A stretch of 64,000 nucleotides of DNA, taken from contig CAYMRX010000005.1 in assembly GCA_964393035.1 (NCBI GenBank), positions 186,001 through 250,000 on the forward strand. The letters run 5' to 3'. This DNA comes from Tabrizicola_A sp964393035. GTDB lineage: Bacteria > Pseudomonadota > Alphaproteobacteria > Rhodobacterales > Rhodobacteraceae. The position numbers and the translations under genes are program-made. This document shows positions 33,704-43,220 of this stretch, in pieces (positions within the stretch are counted from its first letter, which is position 1; every line of letters starts with the position of its first letter). The notes beneath the pieces are model-generated. The model saw only the letters and a list, made by a program, of their open reading frames with translations, was not told the origin of the DNA and searched no databases.

Positions 33704-34314
33704 TCCAGAACCCGCAGCCCGTGGGGTGTTGCGAAACTGGCCCGCATGGCCTTTGCCGGGCCGGGCAGGATGACCACGCGCGGATCATGGAACAACGGCG
33801 CAAGCGCGGTTTGCAGGGCGTCGGCCTGCGGATGGGCGATTTCCAGCCGGGTCAGGCGGACATGGCTTTCGGGAAGCGCGCGGGCCGGGTGCAAAGTGCC
33901 GTGCCACTGGATCAGCGCCGGAAAGCCGCCGTCGAAGGGCAGCTTGCCATCGGCGGGAACGGCCATTTGCCAGCGATAGTCTCCGCGTTGCAAACTGACG
34001 GGAACCCCGGTTCCGGGTGGGGCAAGCACAAGATCCTCACTTATACTTTTCGAACTTACCACCCAGTTTGTCAGGCGTGATTTCCCATCAAAATTGTCCA
34101 AATCAAACCATCTGGGCCAAGTGGGCTTGGGCGCGGCGGGGTTTGCGGCAATCACCTCAAGATAAAGATCGCCCAGACCCAAAAGCCGGTTGTGCGTTGC
34201 CATGTGGGGGTGTTCGCCACCCCCCGCCAAGGCGACACCCAAGGCCGCCTCGACCACTTCAACCCCATCGCCCAGGTCTTTGGCAGATATGGCGATATGG
34301 TCGAAGGTCAGCAT
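33700..34314 (-). CDS. VOC-fold (glyoxalase-like) protein
   Basis: A 204-residue protein of the vicinal oxygen chelate superfamily, glyoxalase-like type (PF13468-like). It begins LTFDHIAISAKDLGDGVEVV, with the first metal-ligand-type His, followed by THNRLLGLGDLYLEVIAAN. The ATG at 34314 overlaps the ppx stop by 1 base (ATGA form), and the gene ends in an overlap with the acetyltransferase. The reaction is not identifiable. An upstream in-frame extension lies within ppx and is rejected. Confidence 0.82.
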   Translation of the reverse strand: MLTFDHIAISAKDLGDGVEVVEAALGVALAGGGEHPHMATHNRLLGLGDLYLEVIAANPAAPKPTWPRWFDLDNFDGKSRLTNWVVSSKSISEDLVLAPPGTGVPVSLQRGDYRWQMAVPADGKLPFDGGFPALIQWHGTLHPARALPESHVRLTRLEIAHPQADALQTALAPLFHDPRVVILPGPAKAMRASFATPHGLRVLE

Positions 34315-35858
34315 CAGGCATCTACCACTTTTGTCGTCGCTTTCAGCGCCAGCGCCAGCGAGGCAAAGCGGGCTTGCGCCACCTCGCCGAACAGGCCGCG
34401 CCCGGTCTCGGTCAGGCTCAACTCCAGCGTCTTGCGCCGGGGTTGCCATTCCATCGACCCGGCCTGCGCCGGATCACCCATGGCGAACATGGCGCCAAAG
34501 CGCATCGCCTTGCCCAGAACCTCGGCATCGCGGATTTCATCTTCGCTGAGCAGACGGAACATCGGTTCCAACCGACTGCCCGCGCGGCTGTTCTTGTAGC
34601 GGTGCAGCAGCGCCAGTCCCAGGAATACCCGGCCCGGATGGTCCAGCCCGCCAAGGTTCGCCCGCGTGGCATTGTCAAAACAGGCCTCGGCGCGGAAATC
34701 GGGGTGGGCGCGCCATGTGGTGTCGTGCAACAGGCAAGCGGCCTTGATCAGGCGCACACGGTCCGGCGTGGCGCCTTTGAACAGCGGTTCAAGAAAGGTG
34801 AACAGCTTCTTGCCAAAGCCCGGCATCCGGGCCTGCGTCTGTTCGGACATCCGTGCAGCTTCGATCAGCGGGTCGCGGCGGCGCAGCTTTTCGGGCATCT
34901 GCTCATACAAAAGCCCCTCGCGGATACCATAGGAGGAGACGTCGATTTCCGAAGGCTTCAGCAGTTTGATAAGCTCGCGCATCACCTCGCAGGCCAAGGG
35001 GACCAGTTCCATACGTTCCGGGCTGGTGCCGGTGCGGGCGCGCAGGATGGCAAGGTCTGACGCTTCGATCCAGTCGATGGTGTCCAGCAACCCCTTGGGC
35101 GTCATGCGATATTCATGCAAGACGGTCAGCGGATAATTGCGCCGTTCCATGTCCAGACGCGCGATGACCCGCCACGATCCCCCCACCAGATAGATGCGTT
35201 CGCCTTCGGATTTGATCTGGCCTTGCGCCTCTTTCAGGATGCGGTCGATATGGGCCGCCCGCTTTTTCGCCGTGTCGGCCACCTGTTGCAGACGGAAGGG
35301 GCCAAGCGGGGTGGACACGCGCTTGCCCACCTTGCCATCGCCGATGCGCGCCAGTTCCATCGAGTTGCCGCCGATGTCGCAGACAACGCCCTTGGCATCG
35401 GGCCAGCCCAAAAGCACGCCCTGCGCGGAAAGCCGGGCTTCCTCGCCGCCGTCAATCACCCACATCTTCAGGCCGGTGTCCTGCAAGACCTGCAACTGGA
35501 AGGCCGGGCCATCCTCGGCCTCGCGCACGGCGGCCGTGGCGACGACGGTCAGCGTCTCGATCCCCATGCCCTTGGCCAGAAGCGAAAAGCGTTTCAGCGC
35601 CGCCAGCGCCCGGACCCGGCCCTCGGGGGAAAGCTTGCCGGTTTGCGCCAGCCCCTTGCCAAGGCCGCACATGATCTTTTCGTTGTAGAAATACGCGGGC
35701 GAGCGCGCAGCACCGTCGAACACCACCATCCGCACCGAGTTTGACCCGACATCCACCACCCCCACGCGAGACAGCGCGCGGGCGGAAGGGTCATCGAACA
35801 AGGGGCGGCCAAAGGGGCCGTGGTCTTCGTCGGCGTCGGGCAGGGCAGCGTCGGTCAT
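34314..35858 (-). CDS. ppx: Exopolyphosphatase (Ppx/GppA family)
   Basis: The enzyme hydrolyses polyphosphate (or pppGpp, since the family overlaps). It has 514 residues with the actin-like ATPase fold: VVDVGSNSVRMVVFDG near the start, the ATAAVREAEDG segment, DIGGNSMELARI and a C-terminal HD-like helical domain (LLHDTTWRAHPD). It lies 7 bases after ppk on the same strand, pairing synthesis with breakdown of polyphosphate. Confidence 0.93.
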   Translation of the reverse strand: MTDAALPDADEDHGPFGRPLFDDPSARALSRVGVVDVGSNSVRMVVFDGAARSPAYFYNEKIMCGLGKGLAQTGKLSPEGRVRALAALKRFSLLAKGMGIETLTVVATAAVREAEDGPAFQLQVLQDTGLKMWVIDGGEEARLSAQGVLLGWPDAKGVVCDIGGNSMELARIGDGKVGKRVSTPLGPFRLQQVADTAKKRAAHIDRILKEAQGQIKSEGERIYLVGGSWRVIARLDMERRNYPLTVLHEYRMTPKGLLDTIDWIEASDLAILRARTGTSPERMELVPLACEVMRELIKLLKPSEIDVSSYGIREGLLYEQMPEKLRRRDPLIEAARMSEQTQARMPGFGKKLFTFLEPLFKGATPDRVRLIKAACLLHDTTWRAHPDFRAEACFDNATRANLGGLDHPGRVFLGLALLHRYKNSRAGSRLEPMFRLLSEDEIRDAEVLGKAMRFGAMFAMGDPAQAGSMEWQPRRKTLELSLTETGRGLFGEVAQARFASLALALKATTKVVDA

Positions 35859-35865
35859 TTCGGCC

Positions 35866-38028
35866 TCAGGTCAGTTTCGGCACATCCTTGGCGCCAGCCG
35901 TGCCACGGCCCGACAGCGAAGGATTTTCCATGAAGAAGCGGTGGCAATTGAAGGCAGAGCCATCGGCAGGGGCAAGGTCACGGGCGTAGCGGCCATCGGC
36001 GCCAAGAATCCAGCTTTGCGCCTCGTCCGCAAGGTTCGCGGCCATGATCTGCCCGACGATCTGGGCTTTCACCGTGTCATTCTTGATCTCGACGAGGGTT
36101 TCGACCCGGCGGGTCAGATTGCGGCCCATCCAATCGGCCGACGAGATGAAGACGCGCGCCTTCTTGCCCGGCAGGCCTACGCCATTGCCAAAGCAGACGA
36201 TGCGGGAATGTTCCAAAAACCGCCCGACGATGGATTTGACACGGATGTTTTCCGACAGCCCCTTCACGCCGGGGCGCAGGCCGCAGATGCCGCGCACGAC
36301 AAGGCTGATCTTCACGCCCGCCGTCGATGCCGCATAAAGCGCGTCGATCACCTCCGGCTCAATGAGCGAGTTCATCTTGGCCCAGATTTCGGCGGGCCGT
36401 CCGGCGCGGGCGTGATCCGCCTCGGCAGCGATCATCTCCAGAAGGCGGGGTTTCAGGGTGATCGGCGAAAAGGCGATGTTTTCCAACCCCTGCGGCTGCA
36501 CATAGCCCGACAGATAGTTGAACACCTTGGTCGCATCGCGCCCCAGTGCCGCATCGCAGGTGAAGAAGGAAAGGTCGGTGTAGATCCGCGCGGTGATCGG
36601 GTGGTAATTGCCGGTGCCGTAATGGGTATAGGTCACCAGATGGTCCCCCTCGCGGCGGACCACGGTCGAGATTTTCGCGTGGGTCTTGTAGTTGATGAAG
36701 CCATAAACCACATGCGCGCCCGAGCGTTCCAGCCGCCGCGACTGGCGGATATTGGCGGCCTCGTCAAAGCGGGCCTTGAGTTCGACAAGGGCGGTCACCG
36801 ATTTGCCGGCCTCGGCCGCCTCGCACAGGGCGGATACCACGGGGCTGTCCCATGAGGTGCGGTACAGCGTCTGTTTGATCGCCAAGACGTTCGGATCACG
36901 CGCCGCCTGTTCCAGAAAGCGGATCACCAGATCGAAGGTTTCATAGGGGTGATGCAGCAGGATGTCCTTCTGCTTGATCGCGGCGAACATGTCGCCTTCG
37001 TTGTCCTGCACCCGTTCCGGCACGCGGGGGGTAAAGGGTGGCCACAAAAGATCAGGATGCGAGGACAGCACCAATTCCTTGAGATCGGCAATGCCGAGAA
37101 GCCCGCGCACCTCGACAGCTTCGTCATCCTTGACGCCAAGTTCTTCCATGATGAGTGCGCGCAGGTCTTCGGGCGCCCCGGCGGAGAGTTTCAGGCGGAT
37201 CACCTCGCCCCGGCGGCGGCGTTTCAGCGCGGTTTCAAATTCGCGCACCAGATCTTCGGCCTCGTCCTCGACCTCCAGATCGCTGTCGCGCAGCACGCGA
37301 AACAGGCAATGGCCCCGGTCGGTATAGCCGGGGAACAGCATGTCGAGATGCAGGAGTAGAAGTTCCTCCAAAGGCAGGAAGCGATGCTCACCGTCGCGGC
37401 TGGGCAGGGGAACAAAGCGGGCGATTTGCTGCGGAATCGGCAGAAGCGCCTTCAGCGTGCGGTGGTCGCTTTCGCGTTCCAGCTCCAGCGCCAGAGAAAA
37501 GCCGGTGTTGGGGATGAAGGGGAAGGGGTGCGCCGGATCAATCGCCAAGGGCGACAGCACCGGGAAAACATTGCGCAGGAAATGGTCTTCCAGAAATTTC
37601 AGATCGCGGCCCGTCAGCTTGGACCGGGTGGCAAGGGCAATGCCCTGTCCCTCCATCTCGCGGCGCAGGCGTTTGAAGACCGATTGCTGCATCTGCATCA
37701 GTTCGCGGGCATCGGCGTGAATCATCGCCAATTGCTCAGCCGGGCTGCGGCCATCTTCGGACGGGGTGGCGTTTCCCGCCTTCACCAGCGCGCGCAGACC
37801 CGCGACGCGGACGGTGTAGAATTCGTCCAGGTTGGTGGCGGAAATCGACAGAAAGCGCAGCCGCTCCAGAAGTGGCACGGCGGGGTTCGACGCCTCGTCC
37901 AGAACGCGCCAATTGAAGGCGAGCCACGAGATTTCCCGGTTGAAGAACCGGCGGGGGCCCGTGATTTCCTCGACCGGCAGGGGGACAGGGTCGGGGAAGG
38001 GGGCTTTGAGGAAGTCTGCGATGGTCAT
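35866..38028 (-). CDS. ppk: Polyphosphate kinase 1
   Basis: PPK1 reversibly builds polyphosphate from ATP through a phosphohistidine. The 720 residues show the N-terminal FFNRELSWLAFN-type motif (here RFFNREISWLAFN), the core KQTLYRTSWDSPV, the phosphoacceptor-histidine region YTHYGTGNYHPITARIYTD, and the second block ISSADWMGRNLTRRVE. It leads the ppk-ppx operon. The upstream 70 bases contain a TGTCAC-TTGC-GTGACA palindrome. Confidence 0.97.
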   Translation of the reverse strand: MTIADFLKAPFPDPVPLPVEEITGPRRFFNREISWLAFNWRVLDEASNPAVPLLERLRFLSISATNLDEFYTVRVAGLRALVKAGNATPSEDGRSPAEQLAMIHADARELMQMQQSVFKRLRREMEGQGIALATRSKLTGRDLKFLEDHFLRNVFPVLSPLAIDPAHPFPFIPNTGFSLALELERESDHRTLKALLPIPQQIARFVPLPSRDGEHRFLPLEELLLLHLDMLFPGYTDRGHCLFRVLRDSDLEVEDEAEDLVREFETALKRRRRGEVIRLKLSAGAPEDLRALIMEELGVKDDEAVEVRGLLGIADLKELVLSSHPDLLWPPFTPRVPERVQDNEGDMFAAIKQKDILLHHPYETFDLVIRFLEQAARDPNVLAIKQTLYRTSWDSPVVSALCEAAEAGKSVTALVELKARFDEAANIRQSRRLERSGAHVVYGFINYKTHAKISTVVRREGDHLVTYTHYGTGNYHPITARIYTDLSFFTCDAALGRDATKVFNYLSGYVQPQGLENIAFSPITLKPRLLEMIAAEADHARAGRPAEIWAKMNSLIEPEVIDALYAASTAGVKISLVVRGICGLRPGVKGLSENIRVKSIVGRFLEHSRIVCFGNGVGLPGKKARVFISSADWMGRNLTRRVETLVEIKNDTVKAQIVGQIMAANLADEAQSWILGADGRYARDLAPADGSAFNCHRFFMENPSLSGRGTAGAKDVPKLT

Positions 38029-38051
38029 ATCGGGGGGATACCGGTAAAGTG

Positions 38052-38067
38052 TGTCACTTGCGTGACA
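38052..38067. promoter_or_regulatory. Palindrome upstream of ppk
   Basis: TGTCAC (38052-38057) and GTGACA (38062-38067) are perfectly complementary around TTGC, 24 bases upstream of the ppk start. Further TGTCA/GGACA elements follow in the next 25 bases. It resembles but does not match the direct-repeat PhoB box. Confidence 0.5.
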
Positions 38068-38097
38068 GGATCTCTATGTCATTCACAGGACAGTGTT

Positions 38098-38790
38098 TCA
38101 CTCCGGTTCTGCCCTGTCCAGAGAGTCGGGGGCCAGCAATTCGGCGGCCAGCGCGCGGGTGACGGGGCGGCCAAGCGCCAGGGCATGGGCGTCAAGGGCC
38201 GCAACCAGATGCCGCGCGGCGGCGATGGAACGGTCCATCCGGGCGGCCAGATAGGGGATCAGGTTCGGCGGCACCGCGATTTGCCGGTCGGCAAACAGTT
38301 TGACCAGCACCGCCGACAACAGGGCGTCATCGGGCGCCTCCAGCCGGGCGATGGCGATGGATTGCATCCGGCTGAGCAGGTCCGGCAGGTGCAATTCCCA
38401 ATCCCGCGGGGCTTGGCGGGCGGTCAGCAAAATCTGCCCGCCGCTGTGCATCTGGTGGTTCAGCGTATGAAACAGCGCCTCCTCATGGGTCGGCAGGCCC
38501 GCGACAGTATCGGCGTCTTCCACCACCAGCCGGGCGGGCAGGGTGGTGGGGTCAAGGTCGGGCAGGGCGCTGGCTGCCAGCATCCCCGCGCCGTTATCTT
38601 TGGCCCAGATATGGGCCAGATGGGTTTTTCCCGCGCCTGCCGGGCCGATCAGCAACAGCCGATGTTGCGGCCAAGGCGCGCCATCGGCCAGCGCGGCAAC
38701 GGCGGCGGCATTGGCGGGCGAGGGGAAAAAGCCCGCGCGCGAAAAATCCTCGGTCGCGCCAAGATCAAAGGCCAATTGGCGCGGGATCAC
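38098..38790 (-). CDS. hdaA: DnaA-related regulator of replication initiation (HdaA)
   Basis: A short AAA+ protein that turns off DnaA-ATP together with the sliding clamp. The 230 residues begin MIPRQLAFDLG, containing a clamp-binding-like QLAFDL peptide, then Walker A IGPAGAGKTHL and a degenerate Walker B (LVVEDAD). It ends in the four-helix DnaA lid region without the DNA-binding domain IV, as Hda does. It overlaps the AI-2E permease gene by 4 bases, and ends 70 bases upstream of ppk on the same strand. Confidence 0.88.
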   Translation of the reverse strand: MIPRQLAFDLGATEDFSRAGFFPSPANAAAVAALADGAPWPQHRLLLIGPAGAGKTHLAHIWAKDNGAGMLAASALPDLDPTTLPARLVVEDADTVAGLPTHEEALFHTLNHQMHSGGQILLTARQAPRDWELHLPDLLSRMQSIAIARLEAPDDALLSAVLVKLFADRQIAVPPNLIPYLAARMDRSIAAARHLVAALDAHALALGRPVTRALAAELLAPDSLDRAEPE

Positions 38791-39869
38791 GCCTGATCCT
38801 CATCTTCCGGGATGCGGCCGGCAATGCCCTGATAAAGCAGGCTGTCGTGGTACTGACCCAGTGCAAAGCGGGTCAGAACGCCCAAGGCGGCGGCGACCGG
38901 AACGGCAATCAACATGCCGACAAAGCCGAACAGCGTGCCAAAGGCCGAGAGCGCGAACAAAAGCCAGACCGGATGCAGGCCCACCGATTTGCCGACCAGT
39001 TTCGGCGTCAGCACATTGCCTTCCAGAAACTGGCCTATGGCGAAAATGGCCGCAACGATCCCGATCTGCACCCAATCGCCCCAGAACTGAAACAGCGCCA
39101 GACCTATGGCCAAAGCGCCGCCGATGATGGCGCCCACATAAGGAATAAAGGTGATCGCCCCGGCAATCGCGCCCACCACAAGGCCAAATTGCAGGCCCGC
39201 CAGCATCAGCGACACCGAATAATAGATGCCCAAGACAAGGCAGACCGACAATTGCCCACGCACAAAGGCCGACAGAGCCGCATCAATCTCGTGCCCCAGA
39301 CGGCGCACCACGGGGGCGTGGTCGCGCGGCAGAAGATGGTCGATGCGTTCCACCATATGGTCCCAGTCAAGCAAGAGGTAAAACGCCACGACGGGCACGA
39401 CCAGTAAGAAGACCACAATGGAAATCGCGCCGGCCAGCGAACTCAGCACCCCCTCGGCAAGGGCGGCCCCCTTGGATTGGATGGTGGCGGCGATCTGGGC
39501 CAGACTTTGCCGGATGGTCGAGGTGTTGTCGGCAAGCTCGGGGAAACGCTCCAGCAGGAAGCCTTGCAGGCGCTGCGCAATGTCGGGGGCGGCATTGATA
39601 AGCGCGGTCAATTGGCTGACCAGCGACGGGATGACTGCAAGGATCAGCGCCACGAAGATCAACATCGCGGCGGCCGTGATGACCGAGGTGGCCGCAACCC
39701 GGCTGAGCCCGGCGCGTTCCAGCCGGTCGGCGACCGGATCAAGGAAATAGGCCACGGCCCCGCCCACGAGGAACGGCAGGATCACCCCGCCAAGCGCCCA
39801 AAGCGCGACGAAGAACAGGGCCAGTGCGATGCCCCAGTATTTCGCCTGTTCGCGGATCGGTAGTGACAT
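38787..39869 (-). CDS. AI-2E/PerM-family membrane protein
   Basis: A 360-residue polytopic protein with about eight hydrophobic segments. The family features are LGGVILPFLVGGAVAYFLDPV near the start, the GFLFIPYVG-type sequence (TFIPYVGAIIGGALA) and PKLVGKSVGLHPVW. Family members export signal molecules or, as in some PerM/UPF0118 proteins, sodium/proton; which applies is unclear. The 4-base overlap places it first in a two-gene unit with hdaA, an arrangement often kept in Rhodobacterales. Confidence 0.88.
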   Translation of the reverse strand: MSLPIREQAKYWGIALALFFVALWALGGVILPFLVGGAVAYFLDPVADRLERAGLSRVAATSVITAAAMLIFVALILAVIPSLVSQLTALINAAPDIAQRLQGFLLERFPELADNTSTIRQSLAQIAATIQSKGAALAEGVLSSLAGAISIVVFLLVVPVVAFYLLLDWDHMVERIDHLLPRDHAPVVRRLGHEIDAALSAFVRGQLSVCLVLGIYYSVSLMLAGLQFGLVVGAIAGAITFIPYVGAIIGGALAIGLALFQFWGDWVQIGIVAAIFAIGQFLEGNVLTPKLVGKSVGLHPVWLLFALSAFGTLFGFVGMLIAVPVAAALGVLTRFALGQYHDSLLYQGIAGRIPEDEDQA

Positions 39870-40065
39870 GCCCGTGCCCTTTCGTTGCCTTTGCTCACAT
39901 TGCCCATCAGGGGACGGGTTTCAAGGGGAAGGGGGTGTCATCTCCCGCACCGGCGCCGGGATGTTGTGGGGGACAACCTCCGGCGAAACCCCGCCAGTTA
40001 CAGGGATATGACTTGCCAGCCAAAGCGGTCGGCGTAGACTTTGACCATTGATTTTGGAGGTTCCC

Positions 40066-42048
40066 ATGCGTTGGATTGGCCGGTCCCTGATGGCCCTTGT
40101 GGTATTGGCCCTGCTGGCGGTTGGCGCGCTGTTCCTGATCCCGACAGAGCGCATTGCCGCCTTGGTGGTGGGGCAATTCAACAGTCTGACCGGGCGGCAA
40201 TTGGTGATCGAGGGGGCCATTCGCCCAACCGTTTGGCCGGTGCTTGGCGTCAAGACCGGCAAGGTTTCCATTTCGAACGCGGAGTGGTCGGATCAAGGCC
40301 CGATGTTTCAGGCCGAGGGGCTGGAAATTGCCGTCGATGTGGGCTCGCTGTTTGGCGGGCAGGCGCGGATCAATGCGGTCACGGCGGTCGGGCCGGTGCT
40401 GGTGCTGGAACGCGCCAAGGACGGGCGGGAAAACTGGATTTTCGGGGGCGAGAGCGGTGGCACCGTCAGCCCCGACACGCCCGGCGTCGGTTCGGAGTTT
40501 ACGCTGGACAAGGCCTTGATTTCAAACGGTCGCGTGCTGTTTCTTGACCACAAGACCGGCACGCAGATTGATCTGACGGCGCTGGATCTGGAAACCGCGA
40601 TTGCCGATTTCGACGGGCCGGTCAGCGTGCAGATGTCGGCCGAGAAAGAGGGCCAGCCCTTTACGCTGGATCTGACGCTGGGCGCGTTTCGCGATTTTCT
40701 GGACGGCAAGCTTGGCCCGGTCGAGGCGGCCTTTGCCGCCGGGCAGGCGACGGGCAGCTTCACCGGTCAGGCGGGCTGGAACCCGATGGCCGCCAAGGGC
40801 AGGCTGGATGCCGATCTGGGCGCGCTGGCCGAGGTGGCACGCCTGACAGGGGCCATGCCGCCCGCCCTGCCGCAGGGCTTGGGCGCGGGCGGGGTTAGTG
40901 TGAAGGGTGACGTGACGCTGACCGACACAGGCTCGGTCCACCTGCGCGGTGGCACGGTGGTTTTGGACGATACGGTGCTGGCGGTCGATGCCGATCTGAC
41001 CCAAGGCGAGGCGCGGCCCAAATTGGCGGCCAAGGTGGTGGCGGGGGCTTTGACGCTTGCCCGTTCTGGCACCGGTGGCGGGGCAGGGGGCGGCATGCAG
41101 GCCGAGGGCTGGCCAAAATCGCAGATTGACGTTTCGACTCTGGCCGCATTGGATGCCGATATCTCACTGGCCGCCGACGGGATGGATCTTGGCGTTGCCA
41201 AGCTGGGGCCAACGGCCTTGAAACTGACCATCGACCGGGCGCGCGCGGTCTTCGATCTGGCCCGCGTGCAGGCTTATGGCGGCACGATTGCCGGCCAGTT
41301 CGTGGTGAATGGCCGCAAGGGCCTGTCGGTCGGCGGTGATCTGAATTTTTCCGGCATGGACCTGCAAAACCTGCTGCGCGACTTTGCGGGCTATGAGCGG
41401 CTTGTCGGCACCGGGGATTTGCGGCTGAAGTTCCTCGGCTCTGGCCAGTCGGTCGATGCGATCATGCAAGGGCTGGAAGGATCGGGCACGCTGGCGCTGG
41501 GCCGGGGCGAGATTTTGGGGCTGGATATTGGCGGGATGATCCGCACGCTGGATACGGGCTATGTCGGCGAGGGGCAAAAGACGATTTTCGACAGCCTGCG
41601 CGCCAGTTTCACCATCGCAGGTGGGGTGCTGCAAAACGATGATCTTGTCATGGCCGCACCCTTTGCCCGGGTGACCGGGGCCGGGAAACTGGGGCTTGGT
41701 GCGCGCACCATCAATTACCGGCTGCGGGCCGAGGCCGATGTGGGCGAACAAAGCCTGAGCGCCCCCATTCTCATCAAGGGGCCATGGGCCGACCCGAAGA
41801 TCAGTCTGGATCTGGAAGCATTGGCGCGGGAAAAGCTGGATCTGGAAAAGGCCAAGCTGGAGGCCGAGGCCCGCGTTAAGGCGCTGGAAGCCGAAACCAA
41901 AGCCAAAGCCAAGGCCAAGCTGGAGGAGGAGTTGGGCGTCGTTCAGGGCGAAGGCGAAACCCTTGAGGAGGCGATCAAGCGGCGGGCCAATGAGGCGATG
42001 ACCGAGGAGGCCGCGAAGGCGCTGGAAGACTTGCTGAACGGCAACTGA
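40066..42048 (+). CDS. AsmA-family protein
   Basis: A 660-residue protein anchored by one N-terminal membrane segment (GRSLMALVVLALLAVGALFL), then a long beta-rich periplasmic part typical of AsmA/YhdP-like bridges for lipid transfer to the outer membrane. Characteristic sequences include VVGQFNSLTGRQLVIEG, GGDLNFSGMDLQNLL and SGTLALGRGEILGLDIGGM. The last 90 residues are a charged helix (LEKAKLEAEARVKALEAETK) that is unusual. The ATG at 40066 follows TTTTGGAGG. Confidence 0.9.
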   Translation: MRWIGRSLMALVVLALLAVGALFLIPTERIAALVVGQFNSLTGRQLVIEGAIRPTVWPVLGVKTGKVSISNAEWSDQGPMFQAEGLEIAVDVGSLFGGQARINAVTAVGPVLVLERAKDGRENWIFGGESGGTVSPDTPGVGSEFTLDKALISNGRVLFLDHKTGTQIDLTALDLETAIADFDGPVSVQMSAEKEGQPFTLDLTLGAFRDFLDGKLGPVEAAFAAGQATGSFTGQAGWNPMAAKGRLDADLGALAEVARLTGAMPPALPQGLGAGGVSVKGDVTLTDTGSVHLRGGTVVLDDTVLAVDADLTQGEARPKLAAKVVAGALTLARSGTGGGAGGGMQAEGWPKSQIDVSTLAALDADISLAADGMDLGVAKLGPTALKLTIDRARAVFDLARVQAYGGTIAGQFVVNGRKGLSVGGDLNFSGMDLQNLLRDFAGYERLVGTGDLRLKFLGSGQSVDAIMQGLEGSGTLALGRGEILGLDIGGMIRTLDTGYVGEGQKTIFDSLRASFTIAGGVLQNDDLVMAAPFARVTGAGKLGLGARTINYRLRAEADVGEQSLSAPILIKGPWADPKISLDLEALAREKLDLEKAKLEAEARVKALEAETKAKAKAKLEEELGVVQGEGETLEEAIKRRANEAMTEEAAKALEDLLNGN

Positions 42049-42049
42049 A

Positions 42050-42080
42050 AACCGCGCCCAGACAGGCTCTGGGCGCGGTT
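42050..42080. terminator. Terminator between AsmA gene and gcrA
   Basis: AACCGCGCCCAGA and TCTGGGCGCGGTT pair perfectly over 13 bases around CAGGC. Read on the minus strand it is followed by TTTTC, so it ends gcrA best, and also follows the AsmA gene at once. Confidence 0.9.
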
Positions 42081-42105
42081 GGGAAACAAAAGCCGTCAGA
42101 CTGGT

Positions 42106-42720
42106 TTAGCGCCGACGATCCCGCCGCGCGCTCATCGGCTGGAAGGCGACGCCGACATGGGCCTCGCAATAGGGTTTGCCGGCAACGGACGGCAGGCCGC
42201 AGAACCAGAAATCCTCGGTCGCCGGATCGCCGATCGGCCATTTGCAGGTGCGCTCGGTCAATTCCATCAGCGTCAGCTTTTTGGCGCGCTTTTCCACTTC
42301 GCGGACCGAGGCCAGCGCCTCGGGCGAAATCTCGTTGGCCGAAGGCTGCGGCGGCAGCGGCTGACCGGCAGGGATGATCGCCTTGCGGATCGGCAGGGCG
42401 GTGACATTCGAGGGCGCGACCGGGGCAGCGGCGGCGGCCGGAGCGGGGCGCTCGACCGCAGGTTTGGGCGCGGGCTTTGGTGCCGCGGGCTCTGCCGGTT
42501 TGGCGGCCGCCTCGGGCTTTGGTGCGGCCGGGGCGGCAGCTTCCGCCTCATCCGCCATCGACGCCCCTTCACCGGCACGGTTGGACAGGCCCAGCCGGTG
42601 GACCTTGCCGATCACGGCATTGCGGGTAACCCCGCCCAGCTCTTTCGCGATCTGACTGGCGGACTGGCCTTCGGCCCACATCCGTTTCAGCGTTTCGACG
42701 CGTTCGTCGGTCCAGGACAT
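42106..42720 (-). CDS. gcrA: Cell-cycle regulator GcrA
   Basis: GcrA works with sigma-70 at methylated GANTC sites to activate cell-cycle promoters in alphaproteobacteria. The start MSWTDERVETLKRMWAEGQS and GGVTRNAVIGKVHRLGL (residues 1-45) are the conserved helix-turn-helix. A long Ala-Pro rich linker follows, then the C-terminal Cys-rich interaction region with CKWPIGDP, FWFCGLP and PYCEAH. The ATG at 42720 matches the family start. The presence of GcrA alone supports an alphaproteobacterial origin. Confidence 0.96.
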   Translation of the reverse strand: MSWTDERVETLKRMWAEGQSASQIAKELGGVTRNAVIGKVHRLGLSNRAGEGASMADEAEAAAPAAPKPEAAAKPAEPAAPKPAPKPAVERPAPAAAAAPVAPSNVTALPIRKAIIPAGQPLPPQPSANEISPEALASVREVEKRAKKLTLMELTERTCKWPIGDPATEDFWFCGLPSVAGKPYCEAHVGVAFQPMSARRDRRR

Positions 42721-42826
42721 CATCACCTCGCCAAGGCCATTTCGGCCATTCTAATCGGGACGGTATCCGATACAAGGCGAAGGGGCGGGAATCAAGCGCC
42801 GAGAATGAACGACACGAGGGCATCGC

Positions 42827-43144
42827 ATGGCACATGACTGGCAAACGCAAAAGGCCGAGACCTTTGCCACCTTCAAACAAGGGGCGCGTGGGGTCAAACT
42901 GCCGAAAGAGGCGGTTGTGGTGTTTTTCTTTCTGGCCGAAGAAGTGAAGCCGAACTGGGCGGCGGCGGAAAAGGCGCTGCGCGGCCGCGGCTTTGTCACC
43001 CGCCATGACGCCGACCAGATCGAGGCCCGCACCCCAACCGCGATTCCGATCACCGCCGAGGCGATCTGGGATTGGGAAAAGGCCGGCACCGAAGAAGTCA
43101 TCGCCTTTGATTTCTGGCCCGACGGCTGGGAAATCGAGGACTGA
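42827..43144 (+). CDS. RraB-like (ribonuclease E inhibitor family) protein
   Basis: A 105-residue acidic protein. The sequence WDW...GTEEVIAFDFWPDGWEIE and the repeating helix-strand pattern (AAAEKALRGRGFVTRHDADQIEARTPT) match the RraB/DUF1260 fold, whose founder inhibits RNase E. The assignment is by eye and moderate. It diverges from gcrA and is followed by a hairpin-forming repeat. Confidence 0.65.
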   Translation: MAHDWQTQKAETFATFKQGARGVKLPKEAVVVFFFLAEEVKPNWAAAEKALRGRGFVTRHDADQIEARTPTAIPITAEAIWDWEKAGTEEVIAFDFWPDGWEIED

Positions 43145-43220
43145 GCGCGCGCTCGTCAGCGCGCATCTCGTCCGCCCTGCCAAGCCCCTGCTTTCGGCGG
43201 GGGGGGCTTCAGCCCGGCCG

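Noticed and set aside
38040..38097. A standard PhoB box in front of ppk
   Set aside because: TGTCA elements are present but inverted, not the direct CTGTCAT-N4-CTGTCAT arrangement.
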